The translations under genes and the position numbers were made by a program. The notes below the pieces were generated by a model. The model was not told where the DNA came from. It was given only the letters and a program-made list of their open reading frames with translations, and made no database searches. DNA of 64,000 bases from Echinometra lucunter. Its lineage: Eukaryota > Echinodermata > Echinoidea > Camarodonta > Echinometridae. This document shows, piece after piece, positions 1 through 12,068 of this stretch. Every line of letters starts with the position of its first letter. Position 1 is the stretch's first letter. Where the stretch lies: assembly GCA_029962745.1 (NCBI GenBank), contig CM057165.1:25527882-25591881 (forward strand), given 5' to 3'.

Positions 1-135
1 TGATCACTGGTGACACAGCTAGTCTTGCTCCTCTGTCCCCAAAAATTCATTGGTAGAACACTACTTATTGTCTGCAATTTGCATGCTACAGCGTGTCTGT
101 TGTGCGAGGTTAGTATAACTGAGCACTAGTGTGAG
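1..135 (+). repeat. Dispersed repeat, inverted copy at 54116-54262
   Basis: Stretches such as TTTGCATGCTACAGCGTGTC and TTGTGCGAGGTTAGTATAAC reappear as reverse complement near 54.2 kb with few changes. No coding potential or clear ends were seen, so the class is unknown. Confidence 0.7.
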
Positions 136-460
136 AGATCTAAACTATAGTATAACTTTATCCCCAATCATGCCAATACTGAAAACGTGTTCATATGATA
201 TGTAGACCTACTAAGTTAGTGGTCATTACTGACCACTCGTCTTGCCTGTGTTGAATGAGGAGACCAATGTGTGTGACAGAATGAAGGGCTATTGTATGTA
301 GAAAAAGGTCTTTGCAATGTTGAGCAGTACCCTTAAGAAAGAAACTGTCTTAACTTGCCTAGAATTTTAAATGTGGAATACTATTGTGTAGTTTGATATT
401 CATTTGATGACTACATATTTGTATGATTAATGTCTTTATCTCTAATTCTATTCTATACAG

Positions 461-2357
461 AGGATGCTTGTTTTGAAGGATGTTGTTTCACAAAAAAAGC
501 CACTTGGTCAGCGGCTCAGTTCCACCCAGGCTAAAGAAGAAGGAGGGTCTTCTTTACTAAGCAATCTCCTGCTTGTTATACCGGTAGCAGCTTTTGGTCT
601 TGGCACTTGGCAGGTTCAAAGACGTAAATGGAAGCTTGGACTCATCAAAGATTTACAAGAAAGATCTAATGCCCCTCCTGTTCCTCTGCCCCTAGAGTAA
701 GCTCTTTTTTCTTTATTTTTTGTCTGGGATTGTCCTTCTCCATCATTGCTACCCTTGCTGAGAGGATTGCCTCTCATGATTCCTTCTAAACCTAGGGGCC
801 CGTTGCATAAAACTTACTATAATAGTAACTTTGCTATTATACTAAGTTTTATGCAATGGGCCCTAGGCTATCATTGTTTTCACCTTTTCCTCATTTGCAG
901 TGATTCTTCTCTTGCCAGTTGTACCATGCCATGCCATTTAGTCCTGGCTTTATCATTTCATCAAAAGATATAGGATCTGGATTAGCGATTAGGGTTGTGT
1001 ATTGTGTTTTGCTGTCTTGGAAGGGTTAGGGTTAGTATTAGGTACTGTGCTAGGTCAAGGGTTCATGTTATGAATTTGGTGTTAAGTGTTAGAAAATGAC
1101 CATGGCACAAGAACATGTTCTGTTGGACAAAAAAAAAAAAGAAGAGAAGTTGTTATATTTGTATCTACCTTTAGTTCTTCAGAACTGAATGAGTTGGAAT
1201 ACAAGAAGGTCAGTGTGCGAGGTTCATTTGATCACAGCAGAGAAATGTACATCCTGCCAAGAAGTCTCTTGAAAGCAGAAGGGGGTGGTCATTCAGGTAG
1301 CCTTATGGCCAGCGGAGAAACAGGTGTCCATGTTGTCACTCCATTCCACTGCTCAGACCTTGGGTAAGTACTCTCTTTGTTCTTAGTTTATGCTTAGAGG
1401 TGTTGTATTCCACTGGATAAGTTACCAGATTTCTGATCACGAGGAACAAAGTTTAGCTTCCTGCAACATCAGTGACATCCTTTCATTCCTTTAGCAAGAT
1501 ATTAGCCAACATATGCCACACTAGACCCAGGTGAGATAAGTGGGTATTGGCAGGAAGAAATTCCTTAAACACTTCAGTGTCTTATCAGTGAAGCTATTAT
1601 CATTATTATCATTATTATTAATAATAGTCTTACAGTATTTATACAGGGTAGCCCCTTCAGTGACATGCACTGTTCTCCCAGAGGGCCCTGTTGAAAAAAG
1701 TATAAATCAAGATACAAAAAGGATACGAATAATTTGACAAAGTTTGTGGTGTTGGTTATTGTAAACCTGCAGTTAGGCTAGGCTATAGCCATGGGAGACA
1801 GGTTTTCTTTTGCGTTGGTATAGCTAATTGTAAAGGTGATTAATGTTCGTATTGTTACCCAGGTGTTATTATGATAGTGATTATTGTTTTTACTTGTATC
1901 ATTGACTTCAGTGTTGATATTCTGGTGAATAGAGGCTGGGTACCCAGAAAAAACCAGGATCCACAGAGAAGAGTCTCAGGACAGGTTTGTTTATTTTGTA
2001 TTATCAAAACCTTTTTTTTTTTTTGACAAAGTAGTATATTCTTTTAATCTCTAAACATCCTCAAAAGAAAAGAAACATCACTCTATTCATAAGCTGTCAG
2101 TGAAGGACTTTCTTGCAGAGAAAGTTCTAGAGTTACTTGTTTTATGCTGCTCGTGGTGGAAAAGCTACATGTGGGTGCAATGAATGTTTTGCCTATGTAG
2201 TGAAAAAGGACTGCCCACAGAAATGTGTGTATCGGACTTGATACTTGTGACATTGAATTTGGTCAGAAATTAGATCTGTTTGGAGTATGAGGACATTTCA
2301 AGAGTAATCATTTCCATGTGAAATTACTACAGTGATATTCTTCCATGTATGAATAAA

Positions 2358-2434
<77 letters not shown>

Positions 2435-2441
2435 CAGCAGC

Positions 2442-2476
<35 letters not shown>

Positions 2477-2492
2477 CAGTAGTAGTAGTAGC

Positions 2493-2557
<65 letters not shown>

Positions 2558-3437
2558 GTAGTAGTAGGAGAAGGAGGAGGGGTTGTACCACGTACCATGT
2601 ACTACAATACGTACGCATGCTTTATTTCTGTACTGAGGGTTCTTGGTAATAAATATTCTTTTGTAGTGGTAGCAATTGTAGTAGAAGTAGTAGTAGAAGT
2701 AGCGGTAGTGGATCCACAAAGAAGAGTCTCAGGACAGGTCTGTTTATTTTGTACTTTTTTTTTGGACAAAGTAGTATTCTTTTAATCTCTAAACATCTTC
2801 AAGAGAAGATAAATGTCATAGGCTGGGACTGAATGACTCTCTTGTCCAGGAATGTCTAGAGTTACTTGTTTGAAATGAATTGAATTGAATTGAATTGATT
2901 TCTTGTCATGCACAATTAAAAAGGCATGAAAATAATTTTACAGTCTCACATTTGCATTTACAATACAAAAACATATATTGACAAATAACTTTCAACGTAA
3001 CAATCTCTGTTGAGAGCCAGTAGGATGCCAGAACATGTTCTGTAAATAGAGTTAGCACCCCCCCCCCCCCCCCGGCTACCAACAGACAATACATAAATTA
3101 AAGTTTAAATCATTACATGGTACTGTATATGACAACAGGCAATGACATATAAACTTATGCTGCTTGTAGTAGAAAAGCTAGGTGCCATAATGTTTGTCTG
3201 ATGTTGGCATTAATTTATGCATGGCTTTTTATTATCTCATAAATAAGATACAAGAGGTGAGAATTCATTTCCCACCATCAACAGAATGTAAGATATATTG
3301 AAAGGAGGATAAATAAAATAAACAAAATTATACTCATTTGTATGATTATGAATTAAAATTTTGATACTTATATTTTCTTTAATTTATCTCCTATACAGCA
3401 AACAGGTGAAGTTGACCTGATTGGGTGTGTGAGGTTA
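461..3437 (+). CDS. SURF1: SURF1, cytochrome c oxidase assembly factor (partial, cut by assembly gap)
   Basis: SURF1 is an inner mitochondrial membrane protein needed for early assembly of respiratory complex IV. Visible coding exons are 461-696, 1175-1363, 1912-1984 and 3399-3437 (broken by the gap), all with AG/GT borders and matching phases (2, 2, 0). The first exon carries the first membrane helix followed by [14 protein letters not shown], a hallmark of the family. Later exons give [35 protein letters not shown] and [11 protein letters not shown], all in family order. The exon at 461 follows an acceptor (ATACAG), so the methionine at 464 is probably internal and the targeting peptide lies upstream of the window. 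The C-terminal part, including the second membrane helix, is missing: it is either inside the gap or misassembled. Identity is secure; the exon 1/2 join is inferred from phase. Confidence 0.93.
791..867. mobile_element. Short foldback MITE (GGGCCC type)
   Basis: A 77-bp near-perfect hairpin: CCTAGGGGCCCGTTGCATAA on the left and its reverse complement (TGCAATGGGCCCTAGG) on the right, lying in SURF1 intron 1. Similar ends occur at 43894-43940 and 57515-57672. The terminal GGGCCC and short length fit a PIF/Harbinger-type MITE, which is an inference. Confidence 0.7.
1528..1650 (+). repeat. Truncated tRNA-SINE tail
   Basis: The segment GGCAGGAAGAAATTCCTT followed by an ATT-rich tail matches the 3' part of the SINE at 13455-13746. 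The tRNA-like head is absent. Confidence 0.55.
1957..2145 (+). repeat. Source copy of a local duplication covering the end of SURF1 exon 3
   Basis: The last 28 nt of SURF1 exon 3, its donor site and about 160 bp of intron recur 753 bp downstream at 2710-2867. This copy has intact reading frame and joins to the rest of exon 3, so it is the functional one. Confidence 0.75.
2360..2568. repeat. (AGT)n microsatellite, about 200 bp
   Basis: Near-pure AGT units with a few AGC interruptions, in the SURF1 intron between the two copies of the exon 3 fragment. All open frames here are simple homopolymers and not genes. Confidence 0.97.
2710..2867 (+). pseudogene. Duplicated fragment of SURF1 exon 3 plus donor and intron
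   Basis: The fragment starts at GGATCCACAAAGAAGAG, nearly identical to 1957 onward, and includes the donor (GTCTGT instead of GTTTGT). It lacks the 5' half of the exon and an acceptor, so it should not be spliced in. A (AGT)n tract and a later insertion with GAATT repeats (about 2870-3156) lie around it; similarity to the source copy seems to resume near 3157. Confidence 0.7.
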
Positions 3438-3937
3438 NNNNNNNNNNNNNNNNNNNNNNNNNNNNNNNNNNNNNNNNNNNNNNNNNNNNNNNNNNNNNNN
3501 NNNNNNNNNNNNNNNNNNNNNNNNNNNNNNNNNNNNNNNNNNNNNNNNNNNNNNNNNNNNNNNNNNNNNNNNNNNNNNNNNNNNNNNNNNNNNNNNNNNN
3601 NNNNNNNNNNNNNNNNNNNNNNNNNNNNNNNNNNNNNNNNNNNNNNNNNNNNNNNNNNNNNNNNNNNNNNNNNNNNNNNNNNNNNNNNNNNNNNNNNNNN
3701 NNNNNNNNNNNNNNNNNNNNNNNNNNNNNNNNNNNNNNNNNNNNNNNNNNNNNNNNNNNNNNNNNNNNNNNNNNNNNNNNNNNNNNNNNNNNNNNNNNNN
3801 NNNNNNNNNNNNNNNNNNNNNNNNNNNNNNNNNNNNNNNNNNNNNNNNNNNNNNNNNNNNNNNNNNNNNNNNNNNNNNNNNNNNNNNNNNNNNNNNNNNN
3901 NNNNNNNNNNNNNNNNNNNNNNNNNNNNNNNNNNNNN
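3438..3937. other. Assembly gap, exactly 500 N
   Basis: The run is exactly 500 N, a conventional placeholder size, so the true distance is unknown. It begins inside SURF1 exon 4. Frames read across it are meaningless. Confidence 0.99.
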
Positions 3938-4163
3938 AATGATATTATTGTCATTCTCATCAGAAAATAATTTCTATCCAATGAAATAAAAGGTTATTAT
4001 TATGTCAAAGATGTCCTTGAAATAGTAGATCCTAGGTGTTACATTCTTTTTGGACCACCCTACATGATTAACACATATATCATCACTATTCAAGACTCCT
4101 ACTGAGAATCAATATGGTCAACGATGAACCACTACAAGTTCTCAGATATCTGAGCCTGATCAA

Positions 4164-4576
4164 TTAACCCATTCGTGACAGGAATTATTCAAAGCCTAAT
4201 TTGATCAGCTTTTATTCTTCAAATTGGCAACACCAACATTTTTATTTTATTGCTACATTTTTCTTATGAAACGTCATGTATCTGAAATGAATATAAATTG
4301 ACAGAAATTATGAGAAGTCAAAAAGTTGCCAATTTGCAGGGGAAAACAGTGATTTTAAACTTTCTATCACATTGCCAATTTAAGGATTTTAATGCTTATT
4401 TTCCTTTAAATAATTTTCAGCATCAAACAATGAATATTGACGCAACCAAAATGGGCACAGTTTGTGTAGAATATTTTGCTCTTTCTGCTCATGTATTTGG
4501 TATGATTTTTAGGGCTTTGCATCAAAAGATATTAGGCCAAACCACAAAATGTGGACCTCTGTCACGAATGGGGTAA
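4164..4576 (+). mobile_element. MITE with TTAA target site, family A copy 1 (piggyBac-like)
   Basis: Starts TTAACCCATTCGTGACAG and ends CTGTCACGAATGGGGTAA. The termini are inverted repeats beginning CCC next to a TTAA duplication (one TTAA mutated to GTAA), the signature of piggyBac-type insertion. The interior contains several AAATTGGCAA motifs and no transposase. Confidence 0.8.
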
Positions 4577-6014
4577 GTGTGCCATTTCCTGTCCATGACA
4601 TTCAACATTGTAAGGATTATAGTTTAAGCAGACAACCAGGGCAACCCAATTTTATTGAATTTAAACTCCTGTGATGTCAATCACAATGAAACATAAAATA
4701 GCTGAACTCATTTCATTACATAATGTTTACAGGCCTTCAAAATTTCAATATATGATCTACGCTAATGAATGAAAAGCAGCAAATTCTACAAATGACATTG
4801 GTGTCACATTTCATGGCAGCATTTCTGCAGCAAGAAGCTTTACCAATTACTTGTCTTTTAATTTATATCAAATAAAACTTATTCACTCTAATATAACAAC
4901 ATACAGAGCATAAACCTCTGGTTAAAATCAGGTATTTGATATTATTATCAACCCAAACCATTCAAGAATTTCCAAGGCTGTACTATGTTTGGATTTGTTC
5001 TTCTTCCTGAAAAAGAACACATCTGTATATCACAACATATTTTGTTCCCAGTGCTGGAATAATATAACACAAATTCAAATTCAGTTGTAACTTTTTGAAT
5101 TCTATATATGGCAATGATTTTAAACTTCATGGCAAAGTAGTGCTAAAACAATAAAGGAGCTACAATTTATTAAAGAAGGCCGTGTTCAGCTAGTAATATC
5201 TTAAAATTTATATGTGACCAAAACTTGCATTTTTCTTTGAATACTAGAGTCCAACAATAAATAAAGGCAATATTGAATACTGAAGACAAATGTAGGATAC
5301 AACCCTGAACAAGAGTGAAAACTGAAGAGAAAACACCATTAACCTACTGAATACACTGTATTCTTATAGATTCCCTGTATAATCACCCTGGAGACATTCA
5401 GAGTTAAACATAACTGTCTATCATGATATATCATTCGTTGGAGTCCAGAAGGGTCCAGAAGGGAAAACAAGTATACCCAATTTTGACTGCTTGTGACTGA
5501 TAATTCATAAATAATGTGGCACTGTAATTTGTTTCATGGTGAAGAGTAACTTGTTTTTTGACCAATCATACCTTAGCATTCATGACTTGCATGTCATGAA
5601 TAACATGGAAGATGAAGTACCTTAAAATTTTGCATGTAATAAGCCATTTATTGAGTTTGCCTTAACATTATACATGTACACATATTTTTTAATTCTAACA
5701 CTCAAAATTGAATAAATGCTTGCAGACTGGAACAACAAATATGAAATGGCTTTTGACCAATATTAATTGGTTATTCCATGCCTTAGAACATGAGGATTTG
5801 ACAATACTTTTTGAAAAGCTGTTGCTTAGTCATCTGTAGCAGCATGGTTATGAATAAGGTATCACTCAGTCAGTTGTCCAAAGTTTTGAATCTGGTTTTG
5901 TCCCGTGAACGGGGGTGGCCGGATTTACCTCACAATCGCAGCAATCACTACACAGACAATTTGTTACTCATTACTATGAAATATTCCAAGCTCATGTAGA
6001 GTGCAGCATTTTAA

Positions 6015-6431
6015 TTAACCCATAGAAGTACAGTGTCACCTTTAGGAGATGCTTTTGCAGTATCTGTTGGTCCAGAATGTTGGGCAGTACATATTATACA
6101 TGAGCAGAAGGAGAGAAATGCACTGACAAATTTGAGCCCATTCCCATCACTGTATGGTGTGGCGTTCTCGAATTAGAGCAGTTTAAGTGTAACTAATCAT
6201 TAAACTCTTTAAATTGGCAATGCAGTGAATAATACATAATCACTTTTCCTGTGTTCAAATTGGCAATTTCTGATTCAATTTTACAATTATATTTCATTTT
6301 GGTTTATGTTATATTCATATTAATTTTTTTCAAGCTATGTAAATGTGGAAAAAAATCATTTGTATTGCCAATTTGAGGACTGAAGATGATTAATTTAGAC
6401 CTCAAGAAAGCTCTGTACTGCTATGGGTTAA
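6015..6431 (+). mobile_element. MITE with TTAA target site, family B copy 1
   Basis: Starts TTAACCCATAGAAGTACAG and ends CTGTACTGCTATGGGTTAA. It has perfect TTAA flanks, inverted termini and AAATTGGCAA interior motifs shared with family A, so the two families are probably related. Confidence 0.8.
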
Positions 6432-6984
6432 AATCTGCCAAGGTTGGGTGTACTTTTTTTTTTTGACATGCATTCTGCAATATGTCAGAGAGTTAATGGA
6501 GATCAGACTCGCAACGAATGATATACTTCCCTGTATCCCATCATGCATGCAGCATGTTAACATGAAAGTTCAGAATATGGAATGTTGAAATGTTTGAAGC
6601 ACAGCAAACATATAACCCTTAACTCCAATCTTGGAAGTATGGCTAATATTATGGAAAATATAAAGAAAACAGTTTGAATCATTTCTTGAAGTACCTTTTG
6701 AAGTGACAATAGATCTGTCAATACCACAACAGTTAATACAACTTAACTGTGCTATGCGAGGTAATTTCACATACATTTTACTCTGTGTACTAGAAAGATA
6801 GTGTAAAATAAGTATATTACACTCGTTACTGTGATGAATAATAAATATCTGTACATGCTAACATCTCAAAATGTTCTCAGAGAAGAAGAAAAAAAAAGAC
6901 AAAAAAAAAAGTCTTAAGCCTTAATTATTCAGGGTTACTGATGATAAAAACTAAATGTATCTGTGCTTCTTCAAGGCTCAACTC

Positions 6985-7015
<31 letters not shown>

Positions 7016-7303
7016 ACAGATCCCATTAATGTACCTTCAGTGCCACCAAATATTGTAAACCCTGATGCATACAACATACTTTTATGGTGTAGATTCAGCC
7101 TATAATCAACATCACACAGCAAAGGTACTATAACCTTTAATTTGTCAAGAATGCTGACTGACACAGTTGCTTATTTGCCATATGTGCTGATAAGCACAAA
7201 ATCACAAGCACAAAGGTGGAAGGATTGCTCTGTTCAACACAAAAGCTTTGCAGAATTACTCATTTCTGGGCTTGATTAGCTGCATGACGACCCTTTAGAC
7301 CAT

Positions 7304-7429
7304 GGGCGTAGATAGTGGCGGCGTAGATACACCCACTTTTGAAGTGGGTGTATATATGTGTATATGAATATATATCTATGGGGGAATCATTCCCCCCCCC
7401 CCCCCCAGTAATGAGGATCTGTCTACGCC
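7304..7429. mobile_element. Foldback MITE with GGCGTAGA ends
   Basis: Left end GGGCGTAGAT, right end CTGTCTACGCC, flanked by direct repeats CCTTTAGAC at about 7292 and 7433. An inner hairpin ACACCCACTTTTGAAGTGGG and a poly-C run lie inside. Confidence 0.6.
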
Positions 7430-8327
7430 AATCCTTTAGACACATTCTATATATTCGTTTTGTTCTTGAAACTCTTTGATAATATCAAAGCCTGTGGTCT
7501 CTCCCATGAGAAATACAGTGTGGTGCAGGGAAATCCTTTGCATGGCTCATAAAGACAAAAAATCTCATTCTAACATGATGTAGTGAAATGTGAACAAAAA
7601 TTATGTGTAGATTAATGGTAAATGGGGGAAGCTGTGTAACAAAGGCCCTTTAGGTAGCTTATCAAAAGTTGCGTCTGTCGGTTTTTATGGCTTCTTCATA
7701 CCCGGGTATTCACATCAGCTTTCCCAATCCCCTGTTGTTTTGTCTATGCAGAAACAGGGGGATTAGAAGGGAGAAGCCGCTGAGTGGGAATTCCACTCTA
7801 GGCTGCAGTCAAATTAGGCTCTGACTTATGAGAAGAAGCCTCAGTGCACTTACTTGTCAGTATTATATGATACATAAATGTATAGTTCATTATGCTTACA
7901 GCATTCAATTTTCCATGGATACTTTTTAATGCTATTTAGTCAATGCAGACACTTTCCATCTCTAAAATAAACCTGGGTATACCTTTATAGATATCTGATT
8001 CTAATGACTCCAGTTGATCAATCATTTGAATTTACCTACAGTTAACTACTATTGCACATATCCAATAAAAATCATCAACATAAATTACTTTCTGAAATAA
8101 ATTACCTAATAATTACTCATGGAAAAAATTTGTTGTGATTAGTTTTTAGGTAAGATGAATAGAATTCTCCAATTTTCGTCACAAATGGAGGTTATTAGCT
8201 TTCTCATCTCGGCATTACTGATCGTAATTTCATGCCAACACTGTTAAGTAGTGATTGCACTCATAACACTTTATCCTCCCATGACAGCTCCTTGCCACAT
8301 GATATGTCACCTGATTGCTCCTTGTGA

Positions 8328-11300
8328 TCACATAACAGAGCAGACAGCACTCCCAGCTTGGGTTCTCTTGGACATTCCAGCTTTGGCCACTCTTCTTTTG
8401 ATACCTAGAGAAAACCGAATGATACGTATATCATGCCATCATTTTGTTTCTACATCTTCAACATTCTGTAAATCTGCAAAGTGTACTCTGTATCAAAATA
8501 TGATGATAACCCCTAGAAAACCATCCCCTACAAACTACCTCCTTAATCTAATTAACATTTCACCAATTTATAAGAAGGCTAACATGGGGCTGATTCCCCT
8601 CCCCCCTCTTTTCTCAGGGGATAGCTCGCTGAGGACTACAGGTCGTTGTCCATAGGATATTGTTTAATTATTGTCCCTTTAAGAATTTGAAAGTAAGCAA
8701 TATCTTTCGTAATTACTGACTCTCAAATATGCCAAATGAAACTATTGCGGTGTAAACACAATATTCATGGTCCATTTTAAAAGCATACCTTCTATGTAGA
8801 CTTGACGAACAAACATGCCTCCTCCCATGATTGAGCTGCAAGAAAACAACAGTTTATACTTAAAAGATAGAACATAACAATATTATGATACAAAACATCG
8901 CAAATATTTAATTTCTTGTTGTTCCACAGTTCCATGAAATAGAAAGAGAGATCATATTTAAGAATTTTGAATTTGAATTACTGAGAATCTCCTGTCATCT
9001 GAATGATGTAACCTTTTCTCATTCACATTCACTACTAACAAAATTGGCTGTTTGTGATTTAAGAAAGGGAGTGAGATATCTTACTTGTCTTTTCCAGGTC
9101 TGACGCCAGCCTCAAAGACTGCATACACCGGTCGATGATCTGATGTTTTGATCTCTTCACAGCTGCTGTAGTGAATTAATGAGATGTCTGCAACTCTCCT
9201 GCTCTTATACAATACCCGATCCTGTATGGATAAAAACAGAACAAGAACGTGCAGTGAATTTCAATGTTTGAATTCTTGCACACAGATATACTATAATATA
9301 GGATTATTAGAGATGAGAACTGACCTTTGAAGTCACATTCTGAAAGACAAGACTGGGTTTGAAACTGTTGTCTGTAGGAGTCAGTTTGTAGGAAATACAC
9401 AGAGAGCTGACCATAATACTAGACCAACTAACATCTTTTAGATTCTGTGTTATCCATATATTGTAAATCAACAAACGTAATTACTTTAATATAAACGGAA
9501 CTTTGCGGTTGACACCTTCTTCCATAAATCAGTGGACTACCTTAATTCAGACTTAACTCGGGCCACTCTAAAAAATACGGGCCTTACTCTATTGGTAATT
9601 TCCCTGCTAATGTCCTGTGCATACAACAACAGACAGATAAGGATGAAATCAGTTGATCTTACGGTATAGGAAGGAACTCTGGCCTTGGGTGAAGTGTCGT
9701 AGATATCCTCCCCAACATCAAACTTGTATGTAGGCAGAAAATGAATTTTTCCTTCCTGGAAGCCCTTAAATATTTCATCTGAAAATAGAGAAACACGAGA
9801 TTGATTTTAATGAAAAGTGAAAATAAGCATATAACAGTATAATATATTATGTTATATACTATGTTACTGTAAAACAAAATTATGACATCACATTCATTTC
9901 ATAATAATGATGATTTTGTCATCAACAAAGATTTTTCTTTACTATAATTAATCAACGCAGCAGATGATGCTCATTCCTTGCAATGTGATATGAGTTAACA
10001 CATAATATGTAATAAAAATATCGCAAGTTTGAATATCTCTCAGAGGATAAGCACTAAATTCAGGCAGTAACTACAGATAATTCAAAAACCAGATAATGGA
10101 TGCTAGAACTATTTCTTCTACGTTCTGTAAAACAGAGAGAGAGAGAGAGATAGCAGATTGAGAAGAGAAAGAAGAGGGACAAACAGAAATGAAAGAGAGA
10201 GAGAGAGAGAGAAAGGGTAAGGGAGGGAGTAATACAGAGAAGGGGAATGAAAATACTGTTGGATGAGGGTGCTAGATCTCACTTCTTTGCATGGCTTTAT
10301 TGAGTTGATCATGTTGCAGCAGGATATCATAATCATCTTTATTGCCTCTTCTGAGTTGATCTATCCAGCCTTCTACCCGAGCTTTGTTCTCAGCCAGACG
10401 GAAGTTGAAGTCTCCACACCAGAACACACAGTCAAAGCGAGTCGTCACATCACCTACACGCAAACCCCCAAACCATTAGTCTGTGAAAGCTGGATGCATC
10501 AATATTATCTTTTTAACACATGTTAGCAATTTGTATTGCCTTGATTCCTTAAATTTTCTATTTTCGAATTTTTTTTTTATTTCGTTTTTTTATTATTTTT
10601 TTTTTTACTGTATTTAAATGAAAATTCAAATCTGCATATTTAAGGTCTCGAATTTATTCGTCTTCCACAATTAATTACTCACAACTTTTTTTTAACCGGG
10701 GCCTGCAGTTTTACAAGCTTGCTTTTATGTAGGTCCCATCATATTTCTTTGACTTAAATTAAGCTTTTACCATAACTCGACTGATTGTATCTTTATATTA
10801 TGTTATTGTATACTTCTCAGTTGTTTATAATTTAATAGTTATGTATTATTGTTGCTGCCTTATTTTTATGTCAATCAAATGTCAATGAGAAATATGAAAT
10901 AAAAATGAAAATGAAATACAAAGTTGGTACCTGACATATGCTAAAGTGACAATTTCCCCAGGCTTTATTTTTTTCAATAATATTAGGGTAGGATGTAGGG
11001 TTGCAAACAGTTTTCGCTTAAATTTAGCGTCAGAATTACGGTAAGGGTATAGTGTTTCACCCAGTGTTAAGTTTCAGTATATGGTGAAAACTGACATGAA
11101 TTAATGATTACTGCAGCATGTGTCACACAATCTGTAGAGTTACATGACTTGATATCTCATATCAATCTGCAAATTCTGAAATTCTGAAATGTGATAGCTG
11201 CAGCCATTGTCCTGAATGTAAATGTGAAATTCAGAAAATTACACTATTGAATACTCCACAAGAGGGAAGGATTCTCCCCCTCCACTTTTCGTCTTTACTT

Positions 11301-11736
11301 GCCTTTTCTTAAAAATCAAACAGTACACTAGGTGCATCTTTATTTTAAAAATTGTAAGTGTAATGTGAATTTGATATCACACAGTTCGTAAATAAGGTAC
11401 ATAAGAACCCACTGCACTATTCCAAGAAGAGAAGGGGGGAAACCCTGGTGTAATGGTACACCTGCAAATCACAAAAAGTTATATTGGGGGGAGAGACCCG
11501 AAGGTCACAATGATCAAGTTCGCTTTTCCCCTCCCTGGCCCAGGTGATGCCAAATACTTTGATTTAATAATGATAATAATAACAACCATGATAATCATAC
11601 TACTTACTACTAACAACAACTACTACTACTACTACTACTACGACTACTACGACTACTACTACTACTACTACGACTACTACTACTACTGCTACGACTACTA
11701 CTACTACTACTACTACTACGACTACTACTACTACTG

Positions 11737-11786
<50 letters not shown>

Positions 11787-11941
11787 GCTACTACTACTAC
11801 TACTGCTACTAACTACTACTACTGCTACTACTACTACTACTACGACTACTACGACTACTACTACTACTACTACTACGACTACTACTACTACTGCTACGAC
11901 TACTACTACTACTACTACTACTACGACTACTACTACTACTG

Positions 11942-11991
<50 letters not shown>

Positions 11992-12029
11992 GCTACTACT
12001 ACTACTACTGCTACTAACTACTACTACTG

Positions 12030-12068
<39 letters not shown>

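Larger units (their letters stand above)
4577..8327. other. Intergenic region between SURF1 and INPP5E 3' ends
   Basis: Apart from the MITE at 6015-6431, a (CT)n tract at about 6984-7011 and a foldback at 7304-7429, I see no gene. The interval probably contains the 3' UTR of INPP5E on the minus strand; its poly(A) site was not assigned. No SURF1 exon was recognised after the gap. Confidence 0.6.

Noticed and set aside
464..466. Methionine at 464 as the SURF1 start
   Set aside because: It directly follows a splice acceptor, and the family has an upstream mitochondrial targeting region, so an earlier exon is expected.
2298..2719. Open frames of poly-Ser, poly-Leu, poly-Thr or poly-Tyr
   Set aside because: Translations of a triplet microsatellite; similar frames at 11453-11812, 26842-27322 and 28916-29408 were rejected for the same reason.
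3391..3989. Open frames across the N run
   Set aside because: They exist only because unknown bases are read without stops.
8251..8655. 134-codon plus-strand open frame
   Set aside because: Antisense to the last INPP5E exon and its intron; no recognisable protein.
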